Part shown: piece by piece, positions 32,015 through 40,926 of the stretch
Layout of the letters: each line of letters opens with the position of its first letter
Numbering within the stretch: position 1 is the first letter of the stretch
Source of the DNA: Paenibacillus sp. MAHUQ-63
GTDB taxonomy: Bacteria > Bacillota > Bacilli > Paenibacillales > NBRC-103111
Length of the DNA stretch: 45,016 nucleotides
NCBI RefSeq assembly: GCF_028765165.1
Contig: NZ_JARADB010000018.1
Coordinates: forward strand, 1-45,016
Direction: 5' to 3'
Position numbers and translations under genes: made by a program
The notes under the pieces: model-generated
Told to the model about the DNA's origin: nothing
The model's database searches: none
What the model saw: only the letters and a program-made list of their open reading frames with translations

Positions 32015-33231
32015 TGAAGGAGATGGATCTTCGGATTGGCAAGCTGATAGCGGAGGAATGGATGCACATTCTGAAGGACCGGCGCCTGTTTCTGATCTTG
32101 TTCTTCGTACCGGTCATGTATACAGTGCTCTTCGGTTCCATCTATGTTCATCACAAAGTGACGGAGATGGCGACCGTCGTGATCGATGAGGATCAAAGCC
32201 CGCTCAGCCGGCAAGTGATTCAAGCTTTCGAGCAGAGCGAGTCGTTCGAGATCAAGAAGGAATATCACTCGGAAGACGAAGTGAAGCGGGCTCTGGAAAC
32301 CGGCGAAGCGAAGGTTGGCCTCGTTATCCCCGCTAATTTCGAAGCGAAGCTGAAGCATGGCGAAACGTTGCCGCTTCTCACGCTGATCGACGGCAGCAAC
32401 ATGATGATCTCCAACTCGGCGACCAAGGGAGCGAACGAGGTCATCACAACGTTCAGCATGGGCTATTCGCAGAAAAAGCTCCAGCTGCAGCAAGGCTTGC
32501 AGAACGAGCAGGTCATGAATACGTTGTCGCCGATTCCTTACCGGTATCGGATTATGTATAACTCTGCTTTTAACTATAGCGACTTCATGCTGTATGGCCT
32601 TGTCGGGGCTATTCTGCAGCAAGTGTTGTTTCTCGGAATCGCTCTGACGATTACAAGGGAGAAAGACGCCGGCACCTGGCGCCGTTATGAACCGTGGAAG
32701 ACGAATCCTTGGCGTATCGCTTACGTGAAAACCGCACCTTATTTTCTTATTAATCTGTTTAACACATCCGTCGCCTTGGTGATTGCTCTGTATGCCTTTG
32801 GCGCGCCGATGGGCGGCAGCCTGCTCGTCGGTCTCGGCATCATTCTCAGCTTCACCTTCGCCGTCAGCGGGATCGGCTATCTGATCTCCCTGTTTTCAAG
32901 CAATCAGCTCGGAGCGACACAGACGGCGATGCTGATTGCCGTGCCTTCGTTCATGCTGTCGGGCTTCACCTGGCCTTTTGAGGCGATGCCGAAAGCGCTG
33001 CAGGTACTCGGCCATATGCTGCCGCTTACGTATTTCTTGGACGGCGTGCGCAGCGTGTTCGTGAAAGGCAATGACTTTCAAGTGGTTTGGCACGATTGCG
33101 TCGCGCTCATTCTGACCGGAGCATTAACGTACTTCATTGCGATGCTGCTGACGCGTTTCGTCGTTTTCGCGAAAAAGAAAGAGGATCCCGCCCAGCCCGT
33201 TCTGACGTCCGGCTCCAATCTCACTGTATAA
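32011..33231 (+). CDS. ABC-2 type transporter permease
   Basis: 406 residues. The first membrane helix (about 25-45) is followed by a large external domain (about 50-185, VVIDEDQSPLSRQVIQAFEQ) and five more helices. FMLSGFTWPFEAMPKALQVL and LPLTYFLDGVRSVF match the ABC-2 signature. Such permeases form a dimer driven by a cytosolic ATPase, as in YbhFSR-type pumps. No ATPase gene is found in this operon. ATG 32011 overlaps the HlyD stop; ATGs three and twelve bases later are alternatives. It probably exports a drug or lipophilic compound. Confidence 0.88.
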   Translation: MMKEMDLRIGKLIAEEWMHILKDRRLFLILFFVPVMYTVLFGSIYVHHKVTEMATVVIDEDQSPLSRQVIQAFEQSESFEIKKEYHSEDEVKRALETGEAKVGLVIPANFEAKLKHGETLPLLTLIDGSNMMISNSATKGANEVITTFSMGYSQKKLQLQQGLQNEQVMNTLSPIPYRYRIMYNSAFNYSDFMLYGLVGAILQQVLFLGIALTITREKDAGTWRRYEPWKTNPWRIAYVKTAPYFLINLFNTSVALVIALYAFGAPMGGSLLVGLGIILSFTFAVSGIGYLISLFSSNQLGATQTAMLIAVPSFMLSGFTWPFEAMPKALQVLGHMLPLTYFLDGVRSVFVKGNDFQVVWHDCVALILTGALTYFIAMLLTRFVVFAKKKEDPAQPVLTSGSNLTV

Positions 33232-33252
33232 CGATTCAGGAAGGAAGCGATT

Positions 33253-34560
33253 TTGGTGAAAAAAACGCTCATTAGCCTCACGGCGGCACTGCTTCTCGTT
33301 GCCAGCTCCGGCTTGGTCTATGCCGATGAGGACACGGTGCAAGAACCCGAGCAAAATGTTTATGTTCATGAAGAAGTTCTGGAGACGGTAACTTCTATAG
33401 ATTTGGATTTTGTGTTGGATAAAGCGCTGAAAGACTCCCATAATTTAAATCTGCTGGCGCTCAAATATGCCGCTCAAGGCAGCAAGAAGGCGGATTTGGA
33501 GGCCCAGATGGACGCACTGGACGCGATGGGCGCAGCCTCGTTCACGCCGGGGCATCTGCCGAGTACGCCTGCGGAGGTGACGAATACGGGCAATCCGCTG
33601 CTGCCGAATTTGACGGAGCCGTCCGATATTGCCTGGACTGTTATGCAGAACAATGCTATGAACCAAATGATGCAGGGCATGGGCGCTCTCGCCGGAGGCA
33701 TGAACAGCATCATCGCAGCCCAGCGGGCCCAAATGAAAACGGCGGCGCATCAGCTCGGCACGGATCAGCGCAACTCGCAGCTGCAGTCGGACGAAGCGAA
33801 GGCCGGCATTCGGCTGCAGACGATCGCGCAGTATGCGCAGCTTCTCGGCCAGAAGAAGCAGCTTGACTTCATGAACGCGTATGCCGGCGTGCTTGACAAG
33901 GAGCTGCTTCGGGCAACGCTGCTGGCGCAGCAAGGCCTGGCCTCGCCGGAGGATATTTTGACGGCGCAGAAAGCGGTCAATAAGCAGAAGGACGACACTG
34001 CCGCTCTGCTGAACAATTATCGTTTGGGGCTCGTCCAGCTCTCTACGGATATCGGAATTTCCTATGATCCCAATCTGCAGCTGAAAGAAATTGCTCCAAT
34101 TACGGTGGAGCCAGTAACCGAAACGGACACGATGACCTTGCTGAGGAATTCTTATCAGATGAAAGCATCCGGCAACAACATCGACGAAGCGGTTTGGGAA
34201 ACGGTCCATACCGTCACCCAGAATACTTACGGGGATACGTATTTAGGTGTTAATGTGGCCATCAGCGGTCAGAAAAACGAGCAGGCACAGCTTGAATTGA
34301 CCAAGAAAATTCAAGCCACCTACCATGATGCCCGCAACGCTTACGACGCCGTTTTGACCGAGCAGCGGAATGCGGGCGACGTGCAGGCGGACTGGCAGAA
34401 GATGAAGCTCCGCTACGACATCGGCGTTATCTCCAAGCACGATCTGAACAAATTTCAGATCAAAGTGACTCAGAGCGAGACGGCTCTTGCCGCCGCCAAG
34501 CTTAAATATTATGTGCTCAAGGAAAAAGCGAAAGCGATGGACACCGGGTTCATTCAATAA
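33253..34560 (+). CDS. TolC-like (outer membrane efflux) family protein
   Basis: 435 residues. A clear signal peptide (about 1-25, ending VYADE) leads to a long helical protein. VLDKALKDSHNLNLLALKY opens the TolC-type repeat and a second repeat begins near residue 285. TolC proteins form a channel-tunnel across an outer membrane. Here the protein sits behind HlyD and an ABC-2 permease, the same set as in Gram-negative tripartite pumps, but in a genome that looks monoderm. Amino acids are unusually rich in Gln, Ala and Met (the stretch NAMNQMMQGMGALAGGMNS). The start is TTG 33253; GTG 33256 is equally good after AGGAAGGAAG. Confidence 0.82.
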   Translation: MVKKTLISLTAALLLVASSGLVYADEDTVQEPEQNVYVHEEVLETVTSIDLDFVLDKALKDSHNLNLLALKYAAQGSKKADLEAQMDALDAMGAASFTPGHLPSTPAEVTNTGNPLLPNLTEPSDIAWTVMQNNAMNQMMQGMGALAGGMNSIIAAQRAQMKTAAHQLGTDQRNSQLQSDEAKAGIRLQTIAQYAQLLGQKKQLDFMNAYAGVLDKELLRATLLAQQGLASPEDILTAQKAVNKQKDDTAALLNNYRLGLVQLSTDIGISYDPNLQLKEIAPITVEPVTETDTMTLLRNSYQMKASGNNIDEAVWETVHTVTQNTYGDTYLGVNVAISGQKNEQAQLELTKKIQATYHDARNAYDAVLTEQRNAGDVQADWQKMKLRYDIGVISKHDLNKFQIKVTQSETALAAAKLKYYVLKEKAKAMDTGFIQ

Positions 34561-34565
34561 TAGGC

Positions 34566-34629
34566 AACCACAGTCCCTGATGCGCTGCGGGTTCTCAGAA
34601 CCTTAGCCGTCAAGGGACTGTGGTTTTTT
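34566..34629 (+). terminator. Terminator of the efflux operon
   Basis: Perfect 13-bp stem AACCACAGTCCCT/AGGGACTGTGGTT with a small inner hairpin (GGTTC/GAACC), followed by TTTT. Confidence 0.92.
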
Positions 34630-34634
34630 CTGGA

Positions 34635-34663
34635 TTGAGTTCGCAAAATTTCTGGGATATAAT
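34635..34663 (+). promoter_or_regulatory. Promoter of gatCAB
   Basis: TTGAGT at 34635-34640 and a perfect TATAAT at 34658-34663 with a 17-bp spacer, 41 bases before the gatC start. Confidence 0.85.
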
Positions 34664-34704
34664 GAAAAGAATGACCAAATGCTGTTCAAAGGGGTGTAGA
34701 AAAC

Positions 34705-34992
34705 TTGAGCATTACAAGGAAAGATGTCGATCATGTCGCGAAGTTGGCTAGACTCGATCTGAGCGAGAATGAGAAAGAATTGTTTACCGGCCAGCTTAAT
34801 GCCATTTTACAATATGCAGATCAGTTGAACGGCCTGAATACCGAAGGCGTGGCGCCAACGAGCCATGCTATGCCGCTGACGAACGTGATGCGTGAAGATG
34901 TGGTGACACCTTCGCTGCCGATTGAGAAAGTGCTTGCCAATGCGCCGGATCATGAGGACGGGCAGTTCAAAGTACCTGCTGTTTTGGAATAA
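34705..34992 (+). CDS. gatC: Asp-tRNA(Asn)/Glu-tRNA(Gln) amidotransferase subunit C
   Basis: 95 residues starting at TTG after AAAGGGGTG. The sequence SITRKDVDHVAKLARLDLSENE and the Pro-rich tail VTPSLPIEKVLANAPDHEDGQFKVPAV are standard GatC. GatC wraps around GatA and GatB to hold the amidotransferase together. First gene of gatCAB. Confidence 0.96.
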   Translation: MSITRKDVDHVAKLARLDLSENEKELFTGQLNAILQYADQLNGLNTEGVAPTSHAMPLTNVMREDVVTPSLPIEKVLANAPDHEDGQFKVPAVLE

Positions 34993-35033
34993 TTCTGTAG
35001 ATTAGAGAGTCATATGAAAGGGTGTGCCTGTCG

Positions 35034-36491
35034 TTGTCTTTGTTTGATCTGAACCTACAACAAATTCACGAGAAGCTTCAAGGCAAAGAGATTACCGTTG
35101 CCGATCTCGTGGATCAATCCTATACAAGAATTGGGCAAGTGGAGAGCAAGATTCGCGCTTTCCTTACATTGGATGAAGAGAATGCAAGAGCGGCTGCGGC
35201 CAAGCTGGACGCTCAGATTGCCAGCGGCGCAGCGCGCGGCGATCTGTTCGGTCTGCCGATCGGGATCAAGGATAACATGGTCACGGAAGGCTTAAGAACG
35301 ACTTGCGCCAGCAAGTTCCTGTCGAATTACAATCCGATTTATGATGCGACGGTTGTCAGCAAGCTGAAGGAAGCGCAAACCGTCACGATCGGCAAGCTCA
35401 ATATGGACGAGTTCGCCATGGGCGGCTCCAACGAGAATTCCGCCTTCCATCCGACCCACAATCCGTGGAACACGGCTTATGTGCCGGGCGGCTCCAGCGG
35501 CGGCTCCGCTGCGGCGGTGGCTGCAGGCGAGGTGTACTTCTCGCTCGGCTCCGACACCGGCGGCTCGATCCGCCAACCGGCAGCCTATTGCGGGATCGTC
35601 GGGCTGAAGCCGACGTACGGTCTTGTGTCCCGCTATGGTCTCGTCGCGTTCGCCTCTTCGCTCGACCAGATCGGGCCGCTGACGAAGAACGTGGAAGATT
35701 CCGCCTACTTGCTGCAGGCGATTGCCGGCTACGATCCGAAGGATTCGACCTCGGCAAAAGTGGACATCCCGGACTATCTCGGCGCATTGACCGGAGATGT
35801 GAAGGGTCTGCGTATCGGCGTGCCGAAGGAATACATGGGCCAAGGCATCGACCCTGCCGTGAAGGACAAGGTGCTGGAAGCGCTGAAAGTGCTTGAAGGG
35901 CTGGGCGCTACATGGGAAGAAGTGTCGCTGCCGCATTCCGAATATGCGGTGGCTACCTACTATCTGCTGGCTTCCTCCGAAGCCTCCTCCAACCTGGCGC
36001 GCTTTGACGGCATTCGCTACGGCGTTCGCTCCGACAACGCGAACAACCTGCTCGACTTGTACCATCTGTCCCGCAGCGAAGGCTTCGGCCCTGAGGTGAA
36101 GCGCCGGATCATGCTGGGCACCTATGCATTAAGCTCGGGCTATTACGATGCTTATTATTTGAAAGCACAGCAAGTGCGTACTTTGATCAAGCAAGACTTC
36201 GATCAAGTGTTTGAGAAGTTCGATATTATTATCGGGCCTACGGCTCCGACGCCTGCTTTCAAGATCGGCGAGCAAAGCGATGACCCGCTCACGATGTATT
36301 TGAACGATATCATGACCATTCCGGTCAGTTTAGCGGGTATTCCTGCAATCAGCGTCCCTTGCGGATTCGTGAACGAGCTTCCGGTTGGCCTGCAAGTCAT
36401 CGGCAAAGCGCTGGATGAGACGACGCTTCTGCGTGTCGCTCACGCTTTCGAGCAGCATACCGATCACCATAAGCAGCGCCCGCAATTGTAA
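35034..36491 (+). CDS. gatA: Asp/Glu-tRNA amidotransferase subunit A
   Basis: 485 residues, the usual length. It is an amidase-signature protein: Lys in GLPIGIKDNMVTEG, the glycine/serine motif PGGSSGGSAAAVAAG, and GSDTGGSIRQPAAYCG give the Ser-cisSer-Lys triad. It releases ammonia from glutamine for GatB. TTG 35034 is selected because it begins the typical MSLFDLNLQQIHEKL N-terminus and follows GAAAGGGTG by 10 bases; an in-frame GTG at 35022 lies within that ribosome site. Confidence 0.96.
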   Translation: MSLFDLNLQQIHEKLQGKEITVADLVDQSYTRIGQVESKIRAFLTLDEENARAAAAKLDAQIASGAARGDLFGLPIGIKDNMVTEGLRTTCASKFLSNYNPIYDATVVSKLKEAQTVTIGKLNMDEFAMGGSNENSAFHPTHNPWNTAYVPGGSSGGSAAAVAAGEVYFSLGSDTGGSIRQPAAYCGIVGLKPTYGLVSRYGLVAFASSLDQIGPLTKNVEDSAYLLQAIAGYDPKDSTSAKVDIPDYLGALTGDVKGLRIGVPKEYMGQGIDPAVKDKVLEALKVLEGLGATWEEVSLPHSEYAVATYYLLASSEASSNLARFDGIRYGVRSDNANNLLDLYHLSRSEGFGPEVKRRIMLGTYALSSGYYDAYYLKAQQVRTLIKQDFDQVFEKFDIIIGPTAPTPAFKIGEQSDDPLTMYLNDIMTIPVSLAGIPAISVPCGFVNELPVGLQVIGKALDETTLLRVAHAFEQHTDHHKQRPQL

Positions 36492-36527
36492 GTTCACAGT
36501 TCTTGAGTAACGAAGGAGGCAATCATT

Positions 36528-37976
36528 TTGTCGGCAACAGATACCCAATATGAAACGGTCGTCGGTCTTGAGGTTCACGTGGAGCTTCATACGGCATCCA
36601 AAATATTTTGCGGTTGTGCAACCTCGTTCGGTGCACCTCCGAATTCGAATACATGTCCCGTTTGCTTAGGTCACCCCGGCGTACTGCCGGTACTGAACCG
36701 CCAAGCGGTGGAATATGCGATGAAGGCTGCAATGGCGCTGAACTGCACCATTTCCACCCATAGCAAATTTGACCGCAAGAACTATTTCTATCCGGATTCG
36801 CCGGACGCTTACCAAACTTCCCAATACGACAAGCCGATCGGTCTGAACGGCTGGATTGATATCGAAGTGAACGGGGAGACCAAGCGCATCGGCGTAACTC
36901 GCGTTCACTTGGAGGAAGATGCGGGCAAGCTGACGCACGTAGACGGCGGATATGCTTCGCTTGTCGACTTGAACCGCGCCGGCACGCCGCTCATCGAGAT
37001 CGTCTCCGAGCCGGATCTCCGTTCGCCGGAGGAAGCGCGCGCATACCTGGAGAAGCTGAGAGCGATCATGATTTACTGCGACGTATCGGACGTCAAGATG
37101 GAAGAGGGCTCCATGCGCTGCGACGCGAACATCTCCCTGCGGCCATACGGCCAGGAGAAATTCGGCACGCGCGCTGAGCTTAAGAATATGAACTCGTTCC
37201 GCGGCGTCCAGAGAGGCCTGGAATACGAGGAATACCGCCAAGCGGACATTCTCCGCAGCGGAGGCGAAGTTGAGCAGGAGACGCGCCGCTGGGACGATGC
37301 GCAGGGACGCACGCTCTCGATGCGCGGCAAAGAGGATGCGCACGACTACCGTTACTTCCCGGATCCGGATCTCGTGAGCCTGTATATCGACGATGAATGG
37401 AAAGCCCGTGTCCAAGCGACCATTCCGGAGCTGCCGGATGCACGCAAAGCAAGATACACCAGTGAGTACGGCTTGCCTAGCTATGATGCGGATGTCATCA
37501 CTTCTTCCATGAAGCTGGCTAACTTTTTCGAAGAGAGTTTGAACTATACGCAGGATGCCAAAGCCGTCTCGAACTGGATCATGGGCGATCTGCTCGGATA
37601 TTTGAATGCGAACAATTTGGAGCTAACGGATGTCCGAATTACAGGCAAAGGCCTGGGCGAGATGATCGGGCTGATCGAGAAAGGCACGATTTCCTCGAAG
37701 ATCGCCAAAACCGTGTTCAAGGGAATGCTTGAATCCGGTAAGGATCCGCAGCAAATCGTAGAAGAGCAAGGCCTCGTTCAGATCAGCGACGAAGGCGCCA
37801 TCAAGGCGGTAGTCCAACAAGTGGTGGACAACAATCCGCAATCAGTGGCCGACTTCAAAGCGGGCAAGGACAAAGCCGTGGGCTTCCTGGTCGGACAGGT
37901 TATGAAAGAAACCAAAGGCAAGGCGAACCCAGGGTTAGTGAACAAATTAATTGTGGAGTGCCTGAACAGCAAATGA
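36528..37976 (+). CDS. gatB: Asp/Glu-tRNA amidotransferase subunit B
   Basis: 482 residues starting at TTG after AAGGAGG. The kinase-like cradle domain (about 1-290) has ETVVGLEVHVELHTASKIFCGC, KNYFYPDSPDAYQTSQYD, and the conserved MEEGSMRCDANISLRPYG. A helical and YqeY-like tail (about 330-482) binds tRNA. It activates misacylated Glu-tRNA(Gln) or Asp-tRNA(Asn) and amidates it with ammonia from GatA. Complete. Confidence 0.97.
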   Translation: MSATDTQYETVVGLEVHVELHTASKIFCGCATSFGAPPNSNTCPVCLGHPGVLPVLNRQAVEYAMKAAMALNCTISTHSKFDRKNYFYPDSPDAYQTSQYDKPIGLNGWIDIEVNGETKRIGVTRVHLEEDAGKLTHVDGGYASLVDLNRAGTPLIEIVSEPDLRSPEEARAYLEKLRAIMIYCDVSDVKMEEGSMRCDANISLRPYGQEKFGTRAELKNMNSFRGVQRGLEYEEYRQADILRSGGEVEQETRRWDDAQGRTLSMRGKEDAHDYRYFPDPDLVSLYIDDEWKARVQATIPELPDARKARYTSEYGLPSYDADVITSSMKLANFFEESLNYTQDAKAVSNWIMGDLLGYLNANNLELTDVRITGKGLGEMIGLIEKGTISSKIAKTVFKGMLESGKDPQQIVEEQGLVQISDEGAIKAVVQQVVDNNPQSVADFKAGKDKAVGFLVGQVMKETKGKANPGLVNKLIVECLNSK

Positions 37977-37982
37977 TAAAGT

Positions 37983-38017
37983 AAAGTGGTGATCGCTTGG
38001 CGGTCACCACTTTTTTC
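37983..38017 (+). terminator. Terminator of gatCAB
   Basis: Stem AAGTGGTGA/TCACCACTT, followed by TTTTTTC. Confidence 0.88.
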
Positions 38018-38040
38018 ACTTTCATCGAGGGGGCTACCGA

Positions 38041-38532
38041 ATGCGTATACAACCGCTTTCACTGCAAACGAATGAGGACATTTTGCATTTGCTGGCGTTA
38101 CAACTCGCATCTTACCGCGTGGAAGCGGAGTTAATCGGCTTTGATGACATTCCTCCGTTGAAAGACGGCATCCAGTCGATCCGCGAGGCGGACGAGACAT
38201 TCTATGGTTACTATGTGCAGGAAGAGAATGAAGCTGAAGAGGGCAAGCTCGTCGGGGCGATTTCGTTCTCCCGCGAAGGCTGCGTGGTGACGATTTGCCG
38301 GATGATGGTTCATCCGAATTTTTTTCGACGCGGGATTGCTAGAGCTTTATTGGAACATATACTACAAGAACAAGAACATGCTGGCGCCCAGCTTTTTATC
38401 GTCTCCACCGGAACGGCGAATGCACCGGCTATTCAGCTTTATGAGAACTTCGGGTTTGCGGCCAAACGTGTATTTACCGTTCCGCCCGGCGTGTCATTAA
38501 CGACCTTTGAGCGGCCGACTGCGACGAGGTGA
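38041..38532 (+). CDS. GNAT-family N-acetyltransferase
   Basis: 163 residues. The acetyl-CoA loop MMVHPNFFRRGIARALLEHI (about 87-106) is the GNAT motif A, followed by the NAPAIQLYENFGFAAKRVF segment. The substrate is unknown. ATG 38041 follows GAGGGGG. It ends four bases after the first base of an open frame leading into the MgtC gene, so the two may be co-transcribed. Confidence 0.9.
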   Translation: MRIQPLSLQTNEDILHLLALQLASYRVEAELIGFDDIPPLKDGIQSIREADETFYGYYVQEENEAEEGKLVGAISFSREGCVVTICRMMVHPNFFRRGIARALLEHILQEQEHAGAQLFIVSTGTANAPAIQLYENFGFAAKRVFTVPPGVSLTTFERPTATR

Positions 38533-38585
38533 CGCGGGCTAGGCGGTTGCCACATCTATTCATGCCGAAGAGGGAGCGGATATCT

Positions 38586-39293
38586 ATGAGTAATCCATGG
38601 GTTATTGATCAGATTCATATCACCATACGGTTAGTTCTGGCTCTTTTGCTTGGGGGGTTAATCGGCTTCGAACGGGAGGTCAGCTCGCATGCGGCAGGAC
38701 TTCGCACGCACATTCTCGTCTGTGTGGGCTCCGCGCTTGTCATGCTGCTGTCCATGTACGGATTCAGCGCTTTTGTGAACGAAGTGAACGTGCGGATTGA
38801 TCCGTCGCGTTTGGCGGCGCAAGTCATTAGCGGCATCGGGTTCTTAGGTGCCGGTACGATTATTTTTAACGGGAGATCGATTACGGGACTGACGACTGCG
38901 GCCTCCCTATGGGTTGTGGCGGGAATAGGGCTCGCCGTAGGGGCGGGCTTTTACTATCCGGCTGTATTGGCATGCGTTATGGTGCTGATTTCTTTATGGA
39001 GCCTTAATAAGCTCGAGCATAAGTTTTTTAACGGGAAGAAGGTCCGCATTCTCAAAATTCAGGCGGTCGACCAGCCGGGAACGCTTGGTCTCGTCACGAC
39101 GCTGCTCGGGAAACAGAAAGTCGATATCCGCAAGATCACGATGGAAGAGCAGCAGAACGATGACAAGCCCAATCAGGTGCAGATCACGTTTCATGTAACC
39201 GTGCCTAATCCGTCAATTATCGTGACCATGCTGGAAGGCATCAATCAAATTGAGGGCGTTAGCGGTGTGGCGATCGAAAAAAGCAAAAGTTGA
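38586..39293 (+). CDS. MgtC/SapB-family membrane protein
   Basis: 235 residues. Four or five N-terminal helices (about 10-130) contain GLIGFEREVSSHAAGLRTHILVC and GIGFLGAGTIIFNG, the MgtC hallmarks. A C-terminal ACT-like domain (about 150-235, QAVDQPGTLGLVTTLLGKQKVDIRKI) follows. In pathogens MgtC helps growth in low magnesium; in environmental bacteria the role is less clear. ATG 38586 is preferred because AGGGAG lies nine bases upstream; an earlier GTG at 38529 would add 19 unconserved residues. Confidence 0.9.
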   Translation: MSNPWVIDQIHITIRLVLALLLGGLIGFEREVSSHAAGLRTHILVCVGSALVMLLSMYGFSAFVNEVNVRIDPSRLAAQVISGIGFLGAGTIIFNGRSITGLTTAASLWVVAGIGLAVGAGFYYPAVLACVMVLISLWSLNKLEHKFFNGKKVRILKIQAVDQPGTLGLVTTLLGKQKVDIRKITMEEQQNDDKPNQVQITFHVTVPNPSIIVTMLEGINQIEGVSGVAIEKSKS

Positions 39294-39354
39294 AGGGGTC
39301 CTTCTCTGCTGAACGTCTAAGCATATGGACGAAGAGAAAGGGGGGAAGTCAGGC

Positions 39355-39957
39355 ATGGAACATTTGACGGATGAGCAGCTGATCGATCGGGTCCGTCAAG
39401 GTCACTCCGATGCTTACCGGGTGCTGGTAGAGCGGCACAAAAGCTATATTTATACGCTTATTTACCGGATGGTGGGGCATAAGGAAACTGCTGAGGACTT
39501 AACCCAGGACGTTTTCGTCAAGCTGTTTCGTTCTTTATCCCATTTCCGCGGGGATGCTAAGTTTACGACTTGGTTATATCGGATGGCAACGAATCTGGTC
39601 ACGGATTACCGGCGCTCTCAGAAGCGCAAGCCGTATGAGGCGCTGTTGGATAAGATGAAGGGTTGGTTTACGGATAGCCGGGAGCAGCCGGAGGAGAAGG
39701 CTCTTTTGCGTGATGAGCAGGAGCGGATGCAAGGTGCGCTGTCCGAGCTTCCGGACAAGTACAGGCTCATTATGTATTTGTATCATTACAAACAGCTTTC
39801 CTACCAGGAGATGTCCGAGGTTACCGGTCTGCCGGTCAAAACGCTGGAAACCCGCCTATACCGGGGCAAAGCGATGCTCAAAGAGAAATGGTTGGAGGTG
39901 AATCCTCATGAATCCCAAGGGGCAGGAAGACATCCGGCTCACGCAATACCTAAATAA
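39355..39957 (+). CDS. ECF-type RNA polymerase sigma factor
   Basis: 200 residues. Region 2 (about 15-85: YRVLVERHKSYIYTLIYRMVGHKETAEDLTQDVFVKLF, then FTTWLYRMATNLVTDYRRSQKR) recognises the -10. Region 4 (about 120-175: LSELPDKYRLIMYLYHYKQLSYQEMSEVTG) recognises the -35. ATG 39355 follows AAAGGGGGG; an upstream ATG at 39325 is less well placed. The gene overlaps the following small membrane protein by 50 bases, the usual arrangement of a sigma and its anti-sigma. No extra C-terminal domain. Confidence 0.9.
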   Translation: MEHLTDEQLIDRVRQGHSDAYRVLVERHKSYIYTLIYRMVGHKETAEDLTQDVFVKLFRSLSHFRGDAKFTTWLYRMATNLVTDYRRSQKRKPYEALLDKMKGWFTDSREQPEEKALLRDEQERMQGALSELPDKYRLIMYLYHYKQLSYQEMSEVTGLPVKTLETRLYRGKAMLKEKWLEVNPHESQGAGRHPAHAIPK

Positions 39958-40216
39958 GCTGCTGGATGAAATGCCGGTGCACGAGCCGAACCCATCGTTA
40001 ACGGAACGGATCATGCTTGCCGTGCAAGAGGATAAGGTCCCCGTCCAGCCGGCGAATGCGCAAGGAACCCGCAGCAAGGCTTGGATGAACGGTATGGTCG
40101 CTGCGACGGCAACGGTGCTACTGTTCCAATCGGGCTTGATTCACAAAATCATGAATATCGATTCCGGAATCATACAGCTAACCGCTTACATCCATCATTT
40201 ATCAGAGTTTTTATAA
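39908..40216 (+). CDS. Small single-pass membrane protein, candidate anti-sigma factor
   Basis: 102 residues. A soluble N-terminal half (about 1-58, LTQYLNKLLDEMPVHEPNPSLTERIM) and one membrane helix (about 60-79, GMVAATATVLLFQSGLI) are visible. It overlaps the sigma gene by 50 bases and has its own GGAGGTG. The position suggests it binds the sigma factor at the membrane. It lacks the zinc-binding HxxxCxxC of common anti-sigma domains, so either it is a different class or the role is wrong. Confidence 0.65.
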   Translation: MNPKGQEDIRLTQYLNKLLDEMPVHEPNPSLTERIMLAVQEDKVPVQPANAQGTRSKAWMNGMVAATATVLLFQSGLIHKIMNIDSGIIQLTAYIHHLSEFL

Positions 40217-40241
40217 CATGAACAGAACGGAGGCTATCCCT

Positions 40242-40823
40242 ATGCAAATGCCCAAAGACAGCTCGTACATCCCCCCATACTCGGCGGAATCCTCATATCC
40301 GAGCTATGCGCCTTACTATCCGATTCCGCGCAAGCGGAAATGGGTTGCCGGCGTCCTCTCCTTCATCATCCCGGGGACCGGCCATTTTTACCTTGGCCTC
40401 ATGCAACGCGGCGTATTCCTCATGATGCTGCTCATCCTCGATATTTTCATCATCACATCGCTTGCTTCGCAAGACGATACAAGCGTGCCCGCGGTTACGC
40501 TGTTCGCCTTGTTTCTGCCTGTCATTTACTTCTACAATCTATTCGACGCGCTGCAAATTACGGATTATGTCAACCGCCGCAGTGAGCTTGGAGAGTTCGC
40601 CGGTACGTATGAAAGCCATTTTCAAGATCCGCTGCAGAAGCTGATCAAAGGCACGAATATGGGCGTGCTGCTGATCGTTGCCGGCGTTCTCTTCTTCATG
40701 CTCAGCAACAAACCGCGCTGGGTAACCGGGCTTTTCGATTTCATGGGCTCCTATCTGGGGGCTGCCGTTCTCGTTGTGGGCGGCATGGCGCTTTACCTCT
40801 GGGATTCCCGCAAAAATAAATAG
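40242..40823 (+). CDS. Multi-pass membrane protein of unknown function
   Basis: 193 residues. A Tyr/Pro/Ser-rich N-terminus (about 1-30) is followed by about four helices: KWVAGVLSFIIPGTGHFYLGLMQRG, FLMMLLILDIFIITSLA, VLLIVAGVLFFML and AAVLVVGGMALYL. The PGTGHFYLG turn resembles TM2-domain and related small membrane families. ATG 40242 is eight bases after GGAGG; an ATG at 40218 precedes that site. It probably belongs to the sigma operon (25 bases after the candidate anti-sigma), but its function is not known. Confidence 0.8.
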   Translation: MQMPKDSSYIPPYSAESSYPSYAPYYPIPRKRKWVAGVLSFIIPGTGHFYLGLMQRGVFLMMLLILDIFIITSLASQDDTSVPAVTLFALFLPVIYFYNLFDALQITDYVNRRSELGEFAGTYESHFQDPLQKLIKGTNMGVLLIVAGVLFFMLSNKPRWVTGLFDFMGSYLGAAVLVVGGMALYLWDSRKNK

Positions 40824-40854
40824 CCTTAGGACACACCATTCCGCACAACCATCA

Positions 40855-40889
40855 TTGACAAATGGGAATAACCGAACGTACAATATAAT
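40855..40889 (+). promoter_or_regulatory. Promoter of perR with possible self-operator
   Basis: TTGACA at 40855-40860 and TACAAT at 40879-40884 (18-bp spacer). The imperfect palindrome TACAATATAATGTA (40879-40892) covers the -10 and vaguely recalls a PerR box, so self-control is possible. It lacks the central base of the classical 7-1-7 box. Confidence 0.55.
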
Positions 40890-40926
40890 GTAAGGTTTTA
40901 ACGACTAACAGCGGGTGGTGTGTACC

